From positions 1 through 39,723 of the forward strand of contig JAJDEV010000121.1 in the NCBI GenBank assembly GCA_029259605.1: a stretch of 39,723 nt of DNA, read 5' to 3'. The DNA comes from Planctomycetota bacterium (lineage in GTDB: Bacteria; Planctomycetota; UBA1135; GCA-002686595). The first letter of the stretch is position 1. Every line of letters starts with the position of its first letter. The position numbers were made by a program, and so were the translations under genes. This document shows positions 18,767 to 27,165 of this stretch, piece after piece. The notes below the pieces were generated by a model. The model did no database searches. It had not been told where the DNA came from and saw only the letters and a program-made list of their open reading frames with translations.

Positions 18767-19886
18767 AGTCCACGATACGAAGCGCGAGCGCACACGCGGC
18801 GTCGCGCGCGTGCTCGGAGCCGGCGCCTGCGCGCTCGTCGCGTTCGTCGTCGCGCATGTCGGGCTGCACTCGCTCGCGCTCCACTTCGAACGTGGCGGCG
18901 CCTCGCTGTGGTGGCAGGAGCAACACCTGCGCCTGTTCATGCGCTCGAACTACGCGCCGGGCGACCGGCCGCGGCTGCTCTTCACGGGATCGTCGGAGGC
19001 GCGCGAGGGTTTCGATGGCGAGACGTTCGCCGCGCGCTTCCCGGAGTGGAGGACCGATCAGAACGCGTGGATCTGGGCGACGCTCCCCGAGCTCGTCCTC
19101 GGCCTCGAGTACTTGGAACGAGCCTATGGCGACGACGCGCTCCCCGAGGCCCTGGTCGTCGGGATCACTCCGCGCTACGTCGCCGACCTGCGGGAGTCAC
19201 CCTCACCGTTCTACTCGGCGATCAACCGCTACAGCCCGCGCTTCCGGGTCGAGTTCGACGACGCGGCGCGCCAGTCCGGACCGCACCTGGTCGAGCGGCC
19301 GTGGCGCGAGGCGCTGCGCGCGCGCATCAACTGGTTCAAGCACCAGGGCAATCGGTATCGCGGAGCGTGGAAGGGCGTGCTGCGCGCGGGGCTCGTCTCT
19401 GTCGCGCCCGATCGAGCCGAGAGCGCTCGGCTTCGCACGCGTCTCGTTCCCCAGGCCTTCCATCAACTGAGCAACTGGCCTCCGGAGTTGACGCGCCAGG
19501 TCTTCCTCGAGCCGGACGCGGTGGACGCGCGCTACTCGAGCTTCGCCGAACATGTTCGCAACATGCGCGCGTGGAACCCGGACGACGACGCCGACGCGAT
19601 TCGCGCCGCCTTCGCCGCCGTGCTCGAGATCGCCGAACGGCACGGGATCCGCCTGTTCTTCGTGAGCCTGCCGGAGGTCTCGTGGAGCCGTGACGGCTTC
19701 GGCGAGGAGCGGTATGCGCGCTATCTCCGCGTCCTGTCGGAGTCCGTCGGCGAAGCGCCGCTGCTCGATCTGCGCGACCTGCTCCGCGACGACGAGTTCC
19801 ACGACCACCAGCACGCGAACCGCGCCGGTGCGTTGCGCCTGACTGCACGAGTGTCCGACTGGCTCGCGCCGCAGCTGAAGCAGTGA
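18756..19886 (+). CDS. dltD-like: DltD-like extracytoplasmic SGNH acyltransferase
   Basis: This 376-residue protein starts at GTG 18756 inside the end of the microprotein gene. One N-terminal transmembrane anchor (about residues 18-42) is followed by an SGNH fold. Block I is FTGSSEARE, with Ser80 as the likely nucleophile. The catalytic Asp350 and His353 lie in HDHQHANRAG near the C-terminus, the DxxH spacing used by DltD and AlgJ/AlgX-like proteins. The GSSE motif is like that of DltD. It would take the acyl group from the microprotein tyrosine and place it on the exported glycan. It closes the locus: the next gene is convergent, 18 bp away. Confidence 0.88.
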   Translation: MPSEVHDTKRERTRGVARVLGAGACALVAFVVAHVGLHSLALHFERGGASLWWQEQHLRLFMRSNYAPGDRPRLLFTGSSEAREGFDGETFAARFPEWRTDQNAWIWATLPELVLGLEYLERAYGDDALPEALVVGITPRYVADLRESPSPFYSAINRYSPRFRVEFDDAARQSGPHLVERPWREALRARINWFKHQGNRYRGAWKGVLRAGLVSVAPDRAESARLRTRLVPQAFHQLSNWPPELTRQVFLEPDAVDARYSSFAEHVRNMRAWNPDDDADAIRAAFAAVLEIAERHGIRLFFVSLPEVSWSRDGFGEERYARYLRVLSESVGEAPLLDLRDLLRDDEFHDHQHANRAGALRLTARVSDWLAPQLKQ

Positions 19887-19898
19887 GCCCGCGCGGGC
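19887..19898. terminator. Short palindrome between convergent genes
   Basis: GCCCGCGCGGGC is a perfect 12-bp palindrome. It fills most of the 18 bp between the stops of the SGNH gene and the minus-strand peptidase gene. It could end transcription from both sides, but the stem is short once a loop is allowed and no T-run follows. Confidence 0.3.
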
Positions 19899-19904
19899 AC
19901 GGTG

Positions 19905-21275
19905 TCAGCGATCCTCGCAGTACGCGCGGAACGCCGCCTCCAGGTCCTCGAGCGACGCTCCGTAGATCTCGTCGAAGACCGCGCGGATCTTCTCGATGTC
20001 GTTGCGCGGCACGCGCCCCATCGTCTCGAGGAACGGCACGAACTTGCCCTTCCCCCACTTGCCCTCGCGCAGGAACTCGATGAAGAGCGCCGCCTGCTTG
20101 TAGAGGTCGCCCGCTTCGCTACCGCCCTCGGGTCGGTCCTCGTTGGAGGACCAGAGCAGGCTCTGAATCTGGAAGAACTGCTCGAGCGGCATGTGCTTGC
20201 CGGACTCGACCTGCTTGGCGGCCACGTTGCGATCGTTCGCGCTGCTCTCGACGTACTCGGCCACACCCTCCTGGAACCACGACCCGCCGCCGCTCAGCCG
20301 CAGGCGGTTGCCGAAGACCTGGTGCACTTGCTCGTGGATGTGCACCGGGTCCTTCGGCGCCTCGTACCAGGTGGCGTAGTAGTCGCGCCACGCGTGGCCC
20401 TTCGAGCGATTCGCGGCGTCACGGCTCGCGCCCGTGACCTTGACGTGGAAGGCGTTGTACTCGTCGCGCGTGCGGAACAGGAAGACCGGCATGAGGCGCC
20501 TGCCTTCGACCGCCTCGAACGGGAACACCTTGCGGATCTCCGCCAGGTTCTCCTCCATCTTCCTCGCGAACAGCTTCCCGCCGGACGCGCTCGTGAGGAT
20601 GACGTAGTTCTTGGTTCGAACGACCGCCTTCTTCAGCCAGGCGCTCTTCGTGAGGTTGCGCTGAAAGTCGGCGTGCAAGTCGTCGGGAGCGTCGCGCAGC
20701 CAGCGTGCCTCGAGCTCGGCCAACGTCCATTCGGGATCGCGCTCGGCACCCTCGTACTCGATGCCGTGCTCGAAGAAGTCGAGCAGCGGCTGGCGATCCT
20801 CCGCGCTGAGCTCGCCGCCGATACGGACGTACAGCGCGTATCCGAACTCCTCGACGAGCCCCCCCGCGACGAACTGTTCGACCGCGTTGCCCGCCTCGTC
20901 GTGCCCACGACCGCTGACGACCGAGAGGATCGGCGCGAAGCCGTACGCGCCGGTGTGGAACCACGCCGCGTCGACATCGAAGTCGCCCGAGCCGCGGTAG
21001 TAGTCGACGATCTGGCCCGAGACATCGCCCGCCTCGCGGAACGAGAACTCGGCGGCGCCGAGGGCGATCAGGTCCATTCGGAACGAAGCCCCCGCATAGG
21101 CCCCGGTCCACGTGCACCGCGTCTGCTCGCCGTCCGGACGGCGAAGCTGCTGCACGCCCTCGACCTCGGGAAGCGTCAGCGTGAGACCGAGCCCCGGGAA
21201 TTCGTCGCCTTGGGCCTGCGCGACACCCGCGAGGGCAATGATCGCGCCCGCGCACCTCCATCCGATTGCATTCAT
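19905..21275 (-). CDS. Exported gluzincin-type metallopeptidase (DUF1570-like)
   Basis: This 456-residue protein starts at ATG 21275, preceded by GAAGGA. The frame is open 24 codons further upstream, but the signal peptide (MNAIGWRCAGAIIALAGVAQAQ) begins here. The zinc motif HEQVH is at residues 314-318, and the third ligand Glu336 is in WFQEGVAEY, 18 residues on, which is the gluzincin arrangement. Fold and context resemble DUF1570 proteins of planctomycetes. Residues 30-200 are a separate N-terminal region without recognisable motifs. It probably acts in the periplasm or outside the cell on unknown protein substrates. It is transcribed towards the polysaccharide locus and divergently from another peptidase gene. 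Confidence 0.87.
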   Translation of the reverse strand: MNAIGWRCAGAIIALAGVAQAQGDEFPGLGLTLTLPEVEGVQQLRRPDGEQTRCTWTGAYAGASFRMDLIALGAAEFSFREAGDVSGQIVDYYRGSGDFDVDAAWFHTGAYGFAPILSVVSGRGHDEAGNAVEQFVAGGLVEEFGYALYVRIGGELSAEDRQPLLDFFEHGIEYEGAERDPEWTLAELEARWLRDAPDDLHADFQRNLTKSAWLKKAVVRTKNYVILTSASGGKLFARKMEENLAEIRKVFPFEAVEGRRLMPVFLFRTRDEYNAFHVKVTGASRDAANRSKGHAWRDYYATWYEAPKDPVHIHEQVHQVFGNRLRLSGGGSWFQEGVAEYVESSANDRNVAAKQVESGKHMPLEQFFQIQSLLWSSNEDRPEGGSEAGDLYKQAALFIEFLREGKWGKGKFVPFLETMGRVPRNDIEKIRAVFDEIYGASLEDLEAAFRAYCEDR

Positions 21276-21483
21276 CCTTCGACTCCTGGCCACTTCCCGA
21301 TCCACGAACCGTGCAGAGTACGGTGTCAGGACCGAATCCGCCGCCACTTCGCGCCTCCGCGATCGAGCGAGCGCGACATCGAGGGCCGAGCGGCGGTGGA
21401 TTGCGCACGGGCACCGTGCCGCCCGGATGTGTGGGTAGCGTAGGAATCGGTAACGGCCATCGCGTCGGGGCGCTCAGTGTTAG

Positions 21484-22791
21484 ATGCAAGGGCTACTACT
21501 ACCTCTGCTCTGTGCTTGCGCGACGGCTGAGGGACCTCCGGACCGCGATCAGGGCACGGATCGCGAGGGGCGGATGCGCGACGTGGTCGAGGTGCTCGCG
21601 TCGGACGGGTTCGAGGGCCGTGGCGCGGGCTACGAAGGCGAGGTGCGCGCGGCGCTCTGGATCGAGGAGCGCTTCCGCGACCTCGGCTTGCTCCCCGGGA
21701 TGGAGGCGTCCTATCGACAACCGTTCTCGTTCCTGCCGACACGACCCCCCGCGCCGGGCGCGGTGTATCGCTCGCAAAACCTGATCGGCCTCGTCCCCGG
21801 TCGCGATGCGCAGCTCGCGGGCGAGTACGTCATCGTCTCCGCTCACTTCGACGGCCAGGGACGCGTCGGGCAAGCCGAACCCGGGCGCCACGCGGCCCTC
21901 GACGGCTCGCGCGATGACGGGATCTGGAACAGCGCGAACGACAACGCGACCGGCGTCGCGGCTCTGCTCGAGGTCGCGCGGGAGGTCGTCGCCGATCCGC
22001 CGCGTCGATCGACGCTCTTCATCGCGTTCGGTGCGGAGGAACATGCGTGTCCCGGTTCGACGCACTTCGTCACGGAGCCACCGATTCCGCTCGACTCGAT
22101 CCACGCGGTGATCAATCTCGAACAGCTCGGTGGTTGGCCGGGCGAGCCGGCGATCGTCTCGACGACCTCGACGAGCCCATCGTGGAGCGGCGTGCTGGAC
22201 GTCGTCGGCTTCACGACGGGAGTCTCCCTGCGCCCATCCGTTCCCCGCATCGTTGCCGACGCGGACCACTGGCCCTTCGCCGCGGCAGGTGTTCCGGCGG
22301 TGACCTACGGACTGCGCGACACCGACACGACACACCGCGCCACCGACGAGTTCTCAACCGTTTCGTTCGCCGATCTCACGGCACGCACAGAGGTCCTCTT
22401 CGAGCTGGTTCGCGCGGTCGCTGAATGGGACGAGCGCTTTCCGTTCACCGGAGACCTGACGCGTGTGACCGGACTCAACACGGTGCAAACCACGCCGCTC
22501 GAGCGCCTGATCGCGGGGGTCGAAGACCCGTCGTGCGGGGCCTTTCTCGTGGCCACGGTCATCCCGGGAACGATGGCGGAGCGCCTCGACTTCCGCGTCG
22601 GCGATCTCGTGACCCACATCGACGGAGTCCCGCTCGCGGCGAACGACTGGGGCATCGGACTGCAGTATCGCGCGCTGGACGCCGAGGCCGGCGCGCGACT
22701 GGAGTGCACCCTCCTTCGCGACGGTCAGCGTCTGAGCAAGGTCTTGCTCGTCGGGCGGGGCACCGACGAGCCGTCCGATCGATCTCGCTAG
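21484..22791 (+). CDS. M28-family metallopeptidase with C-terminal PDZ domain
   Basis: This 435-residue protein begins with a very short hydrophobic leader (MQGLLLPLLCACATAEG). Its LCAC resembles a lipobox, so a lipoprotein is likely. Residues 30-310 are an M28 aminopeptidase-like domain. Zinc ligands and the catalytic Glu are visible as SAHFDG, NDNATGVAALLE, FGAEEHACPGS, ADADHWPFAAAG and, near the end, DTTHRATDE. Residues 335-430 form a PDZ domain (VIPGTMAERLDFRVGDLVTHIDGVPL, in two parts), which can bind peptide ends. It is probably an envelope exopeptidase. It is divergent from the metallopeptidase at 21275 across 208 bp that should hold both promoters; I see no clear boxes there. Confidence 0.9.
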   Translation: MQGLLLPLLCACATAEGPPDRDQGTDREGRMRDVVEVLASDGFEGRGAGYEGEVRAALWIEERFRDLGLLPGMEASYRQPFSFLPTRPPAPGAVYRSQNLIGLVPGRDAQLAGEYVIVSAHFDGQGRVGQAEPGRHAALDGSRDDGIWNSANDNATGVAALLEVAREVVADPPRRSTLFIAFGAEEHACPGSTHFVTEPPIPLDSIHAVINLEQLGGWPGEPAIVSTTSTSPSWSGVLDVVGFTTGVSLRPSVPRIVADADHWPFAAAGVPAVTYGLRDTDTTHRATDEFSTVSFADLTARTEVLFELVRAVAEWDERFPFTGDLTRVTGLNTVQTTPLERLIAGVEDPSCGAFLVATVIPGTMAERLDFRVGDLVTHIDGVPLAANDWGIGLQYRALDAEAGARLECTLLRDGQRLSKVLLVGRGTDEPSDRSR

Positions 22792-22865
22792 CAGCGCTCC
22801 GCGACGCGCGCCTTCGCTCGCTCCAACTCTCGACTTCGATGGGACCGCCATGCGCGGAACGATGA

Positions 22866-25649
22866 ATGACTACGAATGACACGTGGCTCCGAACTTCGCT
22901 GCGCCGGCTCCGTGCCGCGCGGCGCATCTTCGTGATCGGGAACGGAGGGGGCGGGAAGACGACCCTGAGCCGGCGCATCGGAGCGGCGCTCCGCCTGCCC
23001 GTCGTACACGTCGACTCGGTGCAGTTCCTGCCGGGTTGGAAGCGGCGCGGTGAGGCCGAGTGTGATGCACACCTCCAACGCGTGGCGGAGTCCGACGCGT
23101 GGGTGATCGACGGCTTCGGCAGTCGCGCGAGCATCTCGCGTCGCGCGCACGCCGCCGACCTCGTCGTGTTCGCGGACCTTCCGCTGTGGCAGCACTACGC
23201 GTGGGCGGCCCGCCGCCAGCTGCGCGCGCGCACCGCGCCACGGGCGGAGCTCCCCGACGACTGTCCCGAGGACTCCGCGGCGCACACGTGGTGGCTCGCG
23301 CGGACGCTCTGGCGCGTGCACCGAACGTTTCGTCCGTGGTTTCTCGGCGTCCTCGCCCAGCTGCCCGAGGAGCGCGTGCTTCGCGTTCGCTCGGGACGTC
23401 GCATGATGAAGCTCGTTCGAGCGCTGAGCGCCTCGCTCCTGCTCTGCACGCAGATGGCGGTGCTCGGCAATGCCCAAGTGGAGGCCGATGGTGCGACGAC
23501 TGCGCACTGGTCCGCGTGTTCCGACGCGATCGAGTGGTTCGCGCGCGCCGACACGCCCGACACCGAGGCCGAGCTCATGCAGCTCGTCATGGGCGGTGGA
23601 CTCGTCGCGCACAGCGAGGCGTGGATCGAGCATGCGATGGCGAGCGTCCCGCCGGTGTCCGCGTGGCTCGAGCAGGCGCGCGCGACGCGGCGGCCGGTGC
23701 TCTGGTGGGTGACCGCGGTCGAGGGCCAGCACATGATCCTCCCCCACCTGCTCGATCGCTACCTCGACATCGGCGTCTTCGCGGCCCCCGAGCTCGCCGC
23801 GCTCGTCGAGCGCCGCTTCGTCGCGGTGAAGTGCCCCGCCGGCGGGACGCTCGCCGCGCGCTTCGGTCTGACGACGCCCGCCTTTCTCCAGCCCGGATTG
23901 CTGGTGCTCTCCGCCGACGGCGAAGTCCTCGCCAAGCTCGATCGCTGCGCCGTCTTCCAACCCGAACCGTACGCCGCGTTCTTGCGCGACGTTCTGGCGG
24001 GACTCGACGACGCGTCCCACAGCGACGCGTTCGAGCGCGCGCGCGCCGCGTGGACCGAACGAGCCGGCCAGGGCGACGCCATCGCGTTCGCGCGCGAGGC
24101 GATGCTCGATGGCGACCTCGCGACCGCCGAGGTCGCGCTCCGCCGCGTGCTCGAGTCGAGCCCGAACGATCCGGAAGCCACGTTCGGCTTGGCGCGGCTC
24201 GCGGTCGTGCGCCAGCACGAGGACGAGGCGACACGCCTGCTCGACTCGCTCGACCTCGAGCACGCAGCGCCGGACAGGATTCAAGCGGTCTCGCTCGAGC
24301 GCGGAAAGATCGCGCAGGGGCTCGGTCGAATCGACGCGGCCGCGGAGCACTTCGAGCGCGCGCGATCCGCCGGCGGAGCCCACACCACGGAAGCCGGCTA
24401 CCGTCTCGGCGCGACGCTCTACGCGACGCGCCGCGAGAACGAAGCGGTCGCCGCGTGGAGGCGCGCGGTCGAGTCCGATCCCGCGTCCATCTGGTCCGCG
24501 CGCTCCGCAGCGTACGTCGCGATCGGAACGGACGGGCTCCGCGGCGAGGGGCCGCTCACGCGTGGCATGGAGTCGTTGGCCTGGTCGGAACCGCTCTCCG
24601 CGCGCGACGGGTCGCGCTGGCGCCGCGACGCGGACGACGTCGACGATCTCGTCGCACGCGCGGTCGCGTTCCTGCTCACGCAACAGCGCTCGAGCGGTGC
24701 GTGGCTCGGGTCGCGTTGGGCGGGAGGAGGAGAGGCGGCGCCGGACGACGCCGTCGGAGAGGGCCCCGGGCTCTTCTCCAACATCCACACCGCGATCTCG
24801 GCGCTGACCTGCGCGGCATTGCTCGAGTGCAACGGGCGCGTCGGCGTCTCGAGCGAGGCCGTCGCGCGCGCGCTCGCGGACGGGGAGCGCTACCTGCTGC
24901 GGGACGACCTCGTCGTCCGCGGCGACACGACGGCGTGGGTGTACGCCGACGGGTTTCGGCTGCTCTACTTCGCACGCCGTTACCCCGATCCCGACGCACG
25001 TCCTGCGGCGGTGCGGGACGGCATGCAGAGTTGGATCGACGAGCTCCTGATGCAGCAGGACGAAACGGGTGGCTCGTTCCGCCACTTCAGCTACACGTCG
25101 ACCTTCGTGACCGCGATGGTCTTGCTCGGACTCGACGAGGCGCGCGCCGCGGGCTTCGACGTACCGGACTTCGTCTACGAACGCTGCGCGGACGTTCTCG
25201 AGGGTGCGCGCGACGGCGAGCGCGGCCTGTTCGGGTACCTGCTCGACGCGCCCGGAGTGAATCGGTCGCCCGCCGGCGCCGCCTGTCGCCAACCGCTGTG
25301 CGTTCTCGCCCTCCTGCGCTGCGGCCGCACCGATCAGGCGGACGTGGTCGCGGCATTGGAGACGTTCTGCGCGAACTACGACGCGTTCGTAGAGCCGCCG
25401 CGCAAGTCGAACTTCCACATGACGACGGTCGGTGGCTCGGCGGGGTACTTCTTCTTCCACGACTTCCTCGCCGCGTCGATGGCGCTCGCCGATTGCGGCG
25501 ACCGGCGCAAGGAGTTCGCGGCTCGGTTGAAGCAGTTCCTGCTCGAGCTGCCAGAGGTCGACGGGACGTTCCTCGACTCGGGCTTCAGCTACGGGAAGAG
25601 CTACTCGACCGCGGCGGCGCTGCTCTCGCTGGTCGAGATCGAGCGGTGA
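22866..25649 (+). CDS. Fusion: FlaR/adenylate-kinase-like P-loop protein + thioredoxin-like/TPR/alpha-toroid protein
   Basis: This is one open frame of 927 residues. Residues 18-178 look like a cytoplasmic FlaR/adenylate-kinase-like P-loop protein: Walker A GNGGGGKTT (25-33), then HVDSVQFLPGW, WVIDGFG and a basic lid. At Met180-Met181 the frame runs straight into a good signal peptide (MKLVRALSASLLLCTQMAV, then LGNAQ). After it come a thioredoxin-like domain without CxxC (about 275-385), TPR-like helices (about 395-560) and a toroid of prenyltransferase/squalene-cyclase-like repeats (about 590-920). Two genes may have fused, or translation may also start at ATG 23403/23406. I see no strong ribosome site there, only CGGGAC. 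The next gene starts in its stop codon (GTGA). Confidence 0.8.
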   Translation: MTTNDTWLRTSLRRLRAARRIFVIGNGGGGKTTLSRRIGAALRLPVVHVDSVQFLPGWKRRGEAECDAHLQRVAESDAWVIDGFGSRASISRRAHAADLVVFADLPLWQHYAWAARRQLRARTAPRAELPDDCPEDSAAHTWWLARTLWRVHRTFRPWFLGVLAQLPEERVLRVRSGRRMMKLVRALSASLLLCTQMAVLGNAQVEADGATTAHWSACSDAIEWFARADTPDTEAELMQLVMGGGLVAHSEAWIEHAMASVPPVSAWLEQARATRRPVLWWVTAVEGQHMILPHLLDRYLDIGVFAAPELAALVERRFVAVKCPAGGTLAARFGLTTPAFLQPGLLVLSADGEVLAKLDRCAVFQPEPYAAFLRDVLAGLDDASHSDAFERARAAWTERAGQGDAIAFAREAMLDGDLATAEVALRRVLESSPNDPEATFGLARLAVVRQHEDEATRLLDSLDLEHAAPDRIQAVSLERGKIAQGLGRIDAAAEHFERARSAGGAHTTEAGYRLGATLYATRRENEAVAAWRRAVESDPASIWSARSAAYVAIGTDGLRGEGPLTRGMESLAWSEPLSARDGSRWRRDADDVDDLVARAVAFLLTQQRSSGAWLGSRWAGGGEAAPDDAVGEGPGLFSNIHTAISALTCAALLECNGRVGVSSEAVARALADGERYLLRDDLVVRGDTTAWVYADGFRLLYFARRYPDPDARPAAVRDGMQSWIDELLMQQDETGGSFRHFSYTSTFVTAMVLLGLDEARAAGFDVPDFVYERCADVLEGARDGERGLFGYLLDAPGVNRSPAGAACRQPLCVLALLRCGRTDQADVVAALETFCANYDAFVEPPRKSNFHMTTVGGSAGYFFFHDFLAASMALADCGDRRKEFAARLKQFLLELPEVDGTFLDSGFSYGKSYSTAAALLSLVEIER

Positions 25650-26956
25650 GGCTTCGCGCCGCGGTCGCGCTCGTCCTCCTCGCGTGCCCCGGAGAGACCG
25701 CGGCGCAGGACGCCGGAGACGAGCGTGTTTCGTTCCTGCGCTCCGACCGGAATCCGTTGCACGCCGTGGGCGAAGCGTTCGGGGCCGGCAACTACTTGGC
25801 GCCGCTCCAGGTCCTCCACGCGCTCGATCCGTTCGACGACCCGCTCCTGGATTCGCTGCGCGGGCAAGTGCACGCGCAGTGGCTCTCGTACGTCGGAGAC
25901 TTCGTCGGCGCGGAGGCTGCTTTCGGCGAGCCCAGCCCCGAGCGAACGCGCGTCGATCACCGCGCGTTGGCGACGTTGCTCGACGATACGACGCCGGTGG
26001 ACGCGCGGGCCGCGGTGCGCGCGCTCGCTGCCGATCGTCGCTTCGTGCTCGTCAACGAGGCGCACCACGTGCCGGCGACGCGGATGCTCACGACCGCGCT
26101 GCTCCGCGAACTCCGGGAGGACGGCTTTCGCTACCTGGCGTTGGAGGCGCTGCGCGCGGACGACGTCGCCCGGATTCGGGCGGCGGGTCGTCCTGTCCAA
26201 GTGCGACGCGGCTACCTCGCCGACCCGGTCCTCGCCGACCTCATACGGCTCGCCCTCGAGCTCGGGTACACGCTGATCGCCTACGAGGACGAGGCGCCTT
26301 GCGAAGCACGGTCGAACGATCCGATCTTCTGCGTGAACCGGCGCGAGCGCGCGCAGGCGTCGAACCTGATGCTCGCCGTCGAACACGATCCGGGCGCGCG
26401 CGTTCTCGTGCACTGCGGCTACGACCACGTGAACGAGCGCACGGAAGGCGGGTGGACGCACATGGCCGAATGGCTGCGCGAGCTGACCGGCGAAGATCCG
26501 CTGACCGTCGATCAGACGCGCATGCGCGGGCGCTTCGACGCGAGCGTCGAGAACCCGTACTACGCCGCGGTCGCGGATCGCTTGGGCGTGCCGACGGTGT
26601 TCGAGCTCGACGGCGCGCGTCCGTGGGTCGAGCCCGAGCGAATCGGCGTCCACGACGTGACGGTATTCCTCCCGCGACCCGATCTCGCGGCCTCGCGCGC
26701 GCAGTCTCTCGGTTGGTTCGGGCTCCGACGCCCGACGGCGATCGTTCCGTGCGCGCTGCGTTCCGCGACGCTGATCCAGGCCTTCGCATCCGTCGCCGGC
26801 GACCTGTCGGAGGAGGTTCCGGTCGATCAGTTCATCCTTGCCGGCGACGAGGATTGGGTGCTCTGGCTCAGGCCGGGGGCGTACGTGCTGCGCGCGCTCG
26901 ACGCGGCCGGGCGAGCCGTCCCGGGCTGGAACCCAGCGCTCGTCGTTCCCGGGTGA
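25646..26956 (+). CDS. Exported EreA/ChaN-like protein
   Basis: This 436-residue protein starts at GTG 25646, whose last bases form the previous stop (GTGA), so the two are translationally coupled. Longer upstream starts in this frame are only the shadow of the preceding gene. A signal peptide covers residues 1-20 (MRLRAAVALVLLACPGETAA). The motif FVLVNEAHH (Glu138, His140, His141) with a downstream R, and later VLVHCGYDHVNE, resemble the metal-site loops of the erythromycin esterase/ChaN/TraB superfamily. The activity is unknown; erythromycin esterase function should not be assumed. The last 80 or so residues look beta-rich. Repeat copy C begins 6 bp after the stop. Confidence 0.83.
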   Translation: MRLRAAVALVLLACPGETAAQDAGDERVSFLRSDRNPLHAVGEAFGAGNYLAPLQVLHALDPFDDPLLDSLRGQVHAQWLSYVGDFVGAEAAFGEPSPERTRVDHRALATLLDDTTPVDARAAVRALAADRRFVLVNEAHHVPATRMLTTALLRELREDGFRYLALEALRADDVARIRAAGRPVQVRRGYLADPVLADLIRLALELGYTLIAYEDEAPCEARSNDPIFCVNRRERAQASNLMLAVEHDPGARVLVHCGYDHVNERTEGGWTHMAEWLRELTGEDPLTVDQTRMRGRFDASVENPYYAAVADRLGVPTVFELDGARPWVEPERIGVHDVTVFLPRPDLAASRAQSLGWFGLRRPTAIVPCALRSATLIQAFASVAGDLSEEVPVDQFILAGDEDWVLWLRPGAYVLRALDAAGRAVPGWNPALVVPG

Positions 26957-26961
26957 AGCCT

Positions 26962-27165
26962 GCTAGCCCGGGTCATTCATGAGGATGTGCGGCAGTAGCT
27001 GCAGCTCGGTTCCTGCCGGTGCTTTGCGGGCGTTGGCCCCGGAGGCGACCGTGTCAGGTCGTCGAGGACGCCGACGTTCGCAAAGTGCCGGCAGGGGCCG
27101 AGAGACCGGCGTAGCCGGTCGATTGCAGCTCTTGGCGTGCATCCTCATGAGTGATCCGGGTTAGG
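26962..27165. repeat. Long palindromic repeat, copy C (complete)
   Basis: This complete 204-bp copy has end repeats GCTAGCCCGGGTCATTCATG on the left and the complement of CCTAACCCGGATCACTCATG on the right. The arms continue pairing through GAGGATG, AGCTGCA, CCTGCCGG and CTTTGC. The right arm carries an extra small hairpin (GACCGGC, GTA, GCCGGTC) that the left arm lacks. The apex GCGACC, GTGTCA, GGTCGTC (27045-27063) is the same hairpin as in A1. The copy fills the gap between two convergent genes, a place where a long RNA hairpin could serve as a bidirectional terminator. Confidence 0.82.

Noticed and set aside
22788-25460. 890-codon open frame on the minus strand
   Set aside because: It is antisense to the 927-residue fusion gene. 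The high GC content leaves mirror frames open; its product is Arg/Ala/Glu-rich with no domain, whereas the plus-strand product has clear domains.
23099-25645. Long plus-strand extension upstream of the EreA/ChaN-like gene
   Set aside because: The frame is open for about 2.5 kb, but this part is Arg-rich shadow of the fusion gene. The signal peptide and GTGA overlap at 25646 mark the real start.
25646-26956. Erythromycin esterase (resistance gene)
   Set aside because: Only short metal-site motifs resemble the superfamily, and the protein has a signal peptide and a different flanking region. A resistance role is not supported.
26957-27160. Small ORFs on both strands within copy C (61 codons each)
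   Set aside because: They follow the palindrome, so the two strands give similar products. They have no ribosome site, and the element is better explained as a non-coding repeat.
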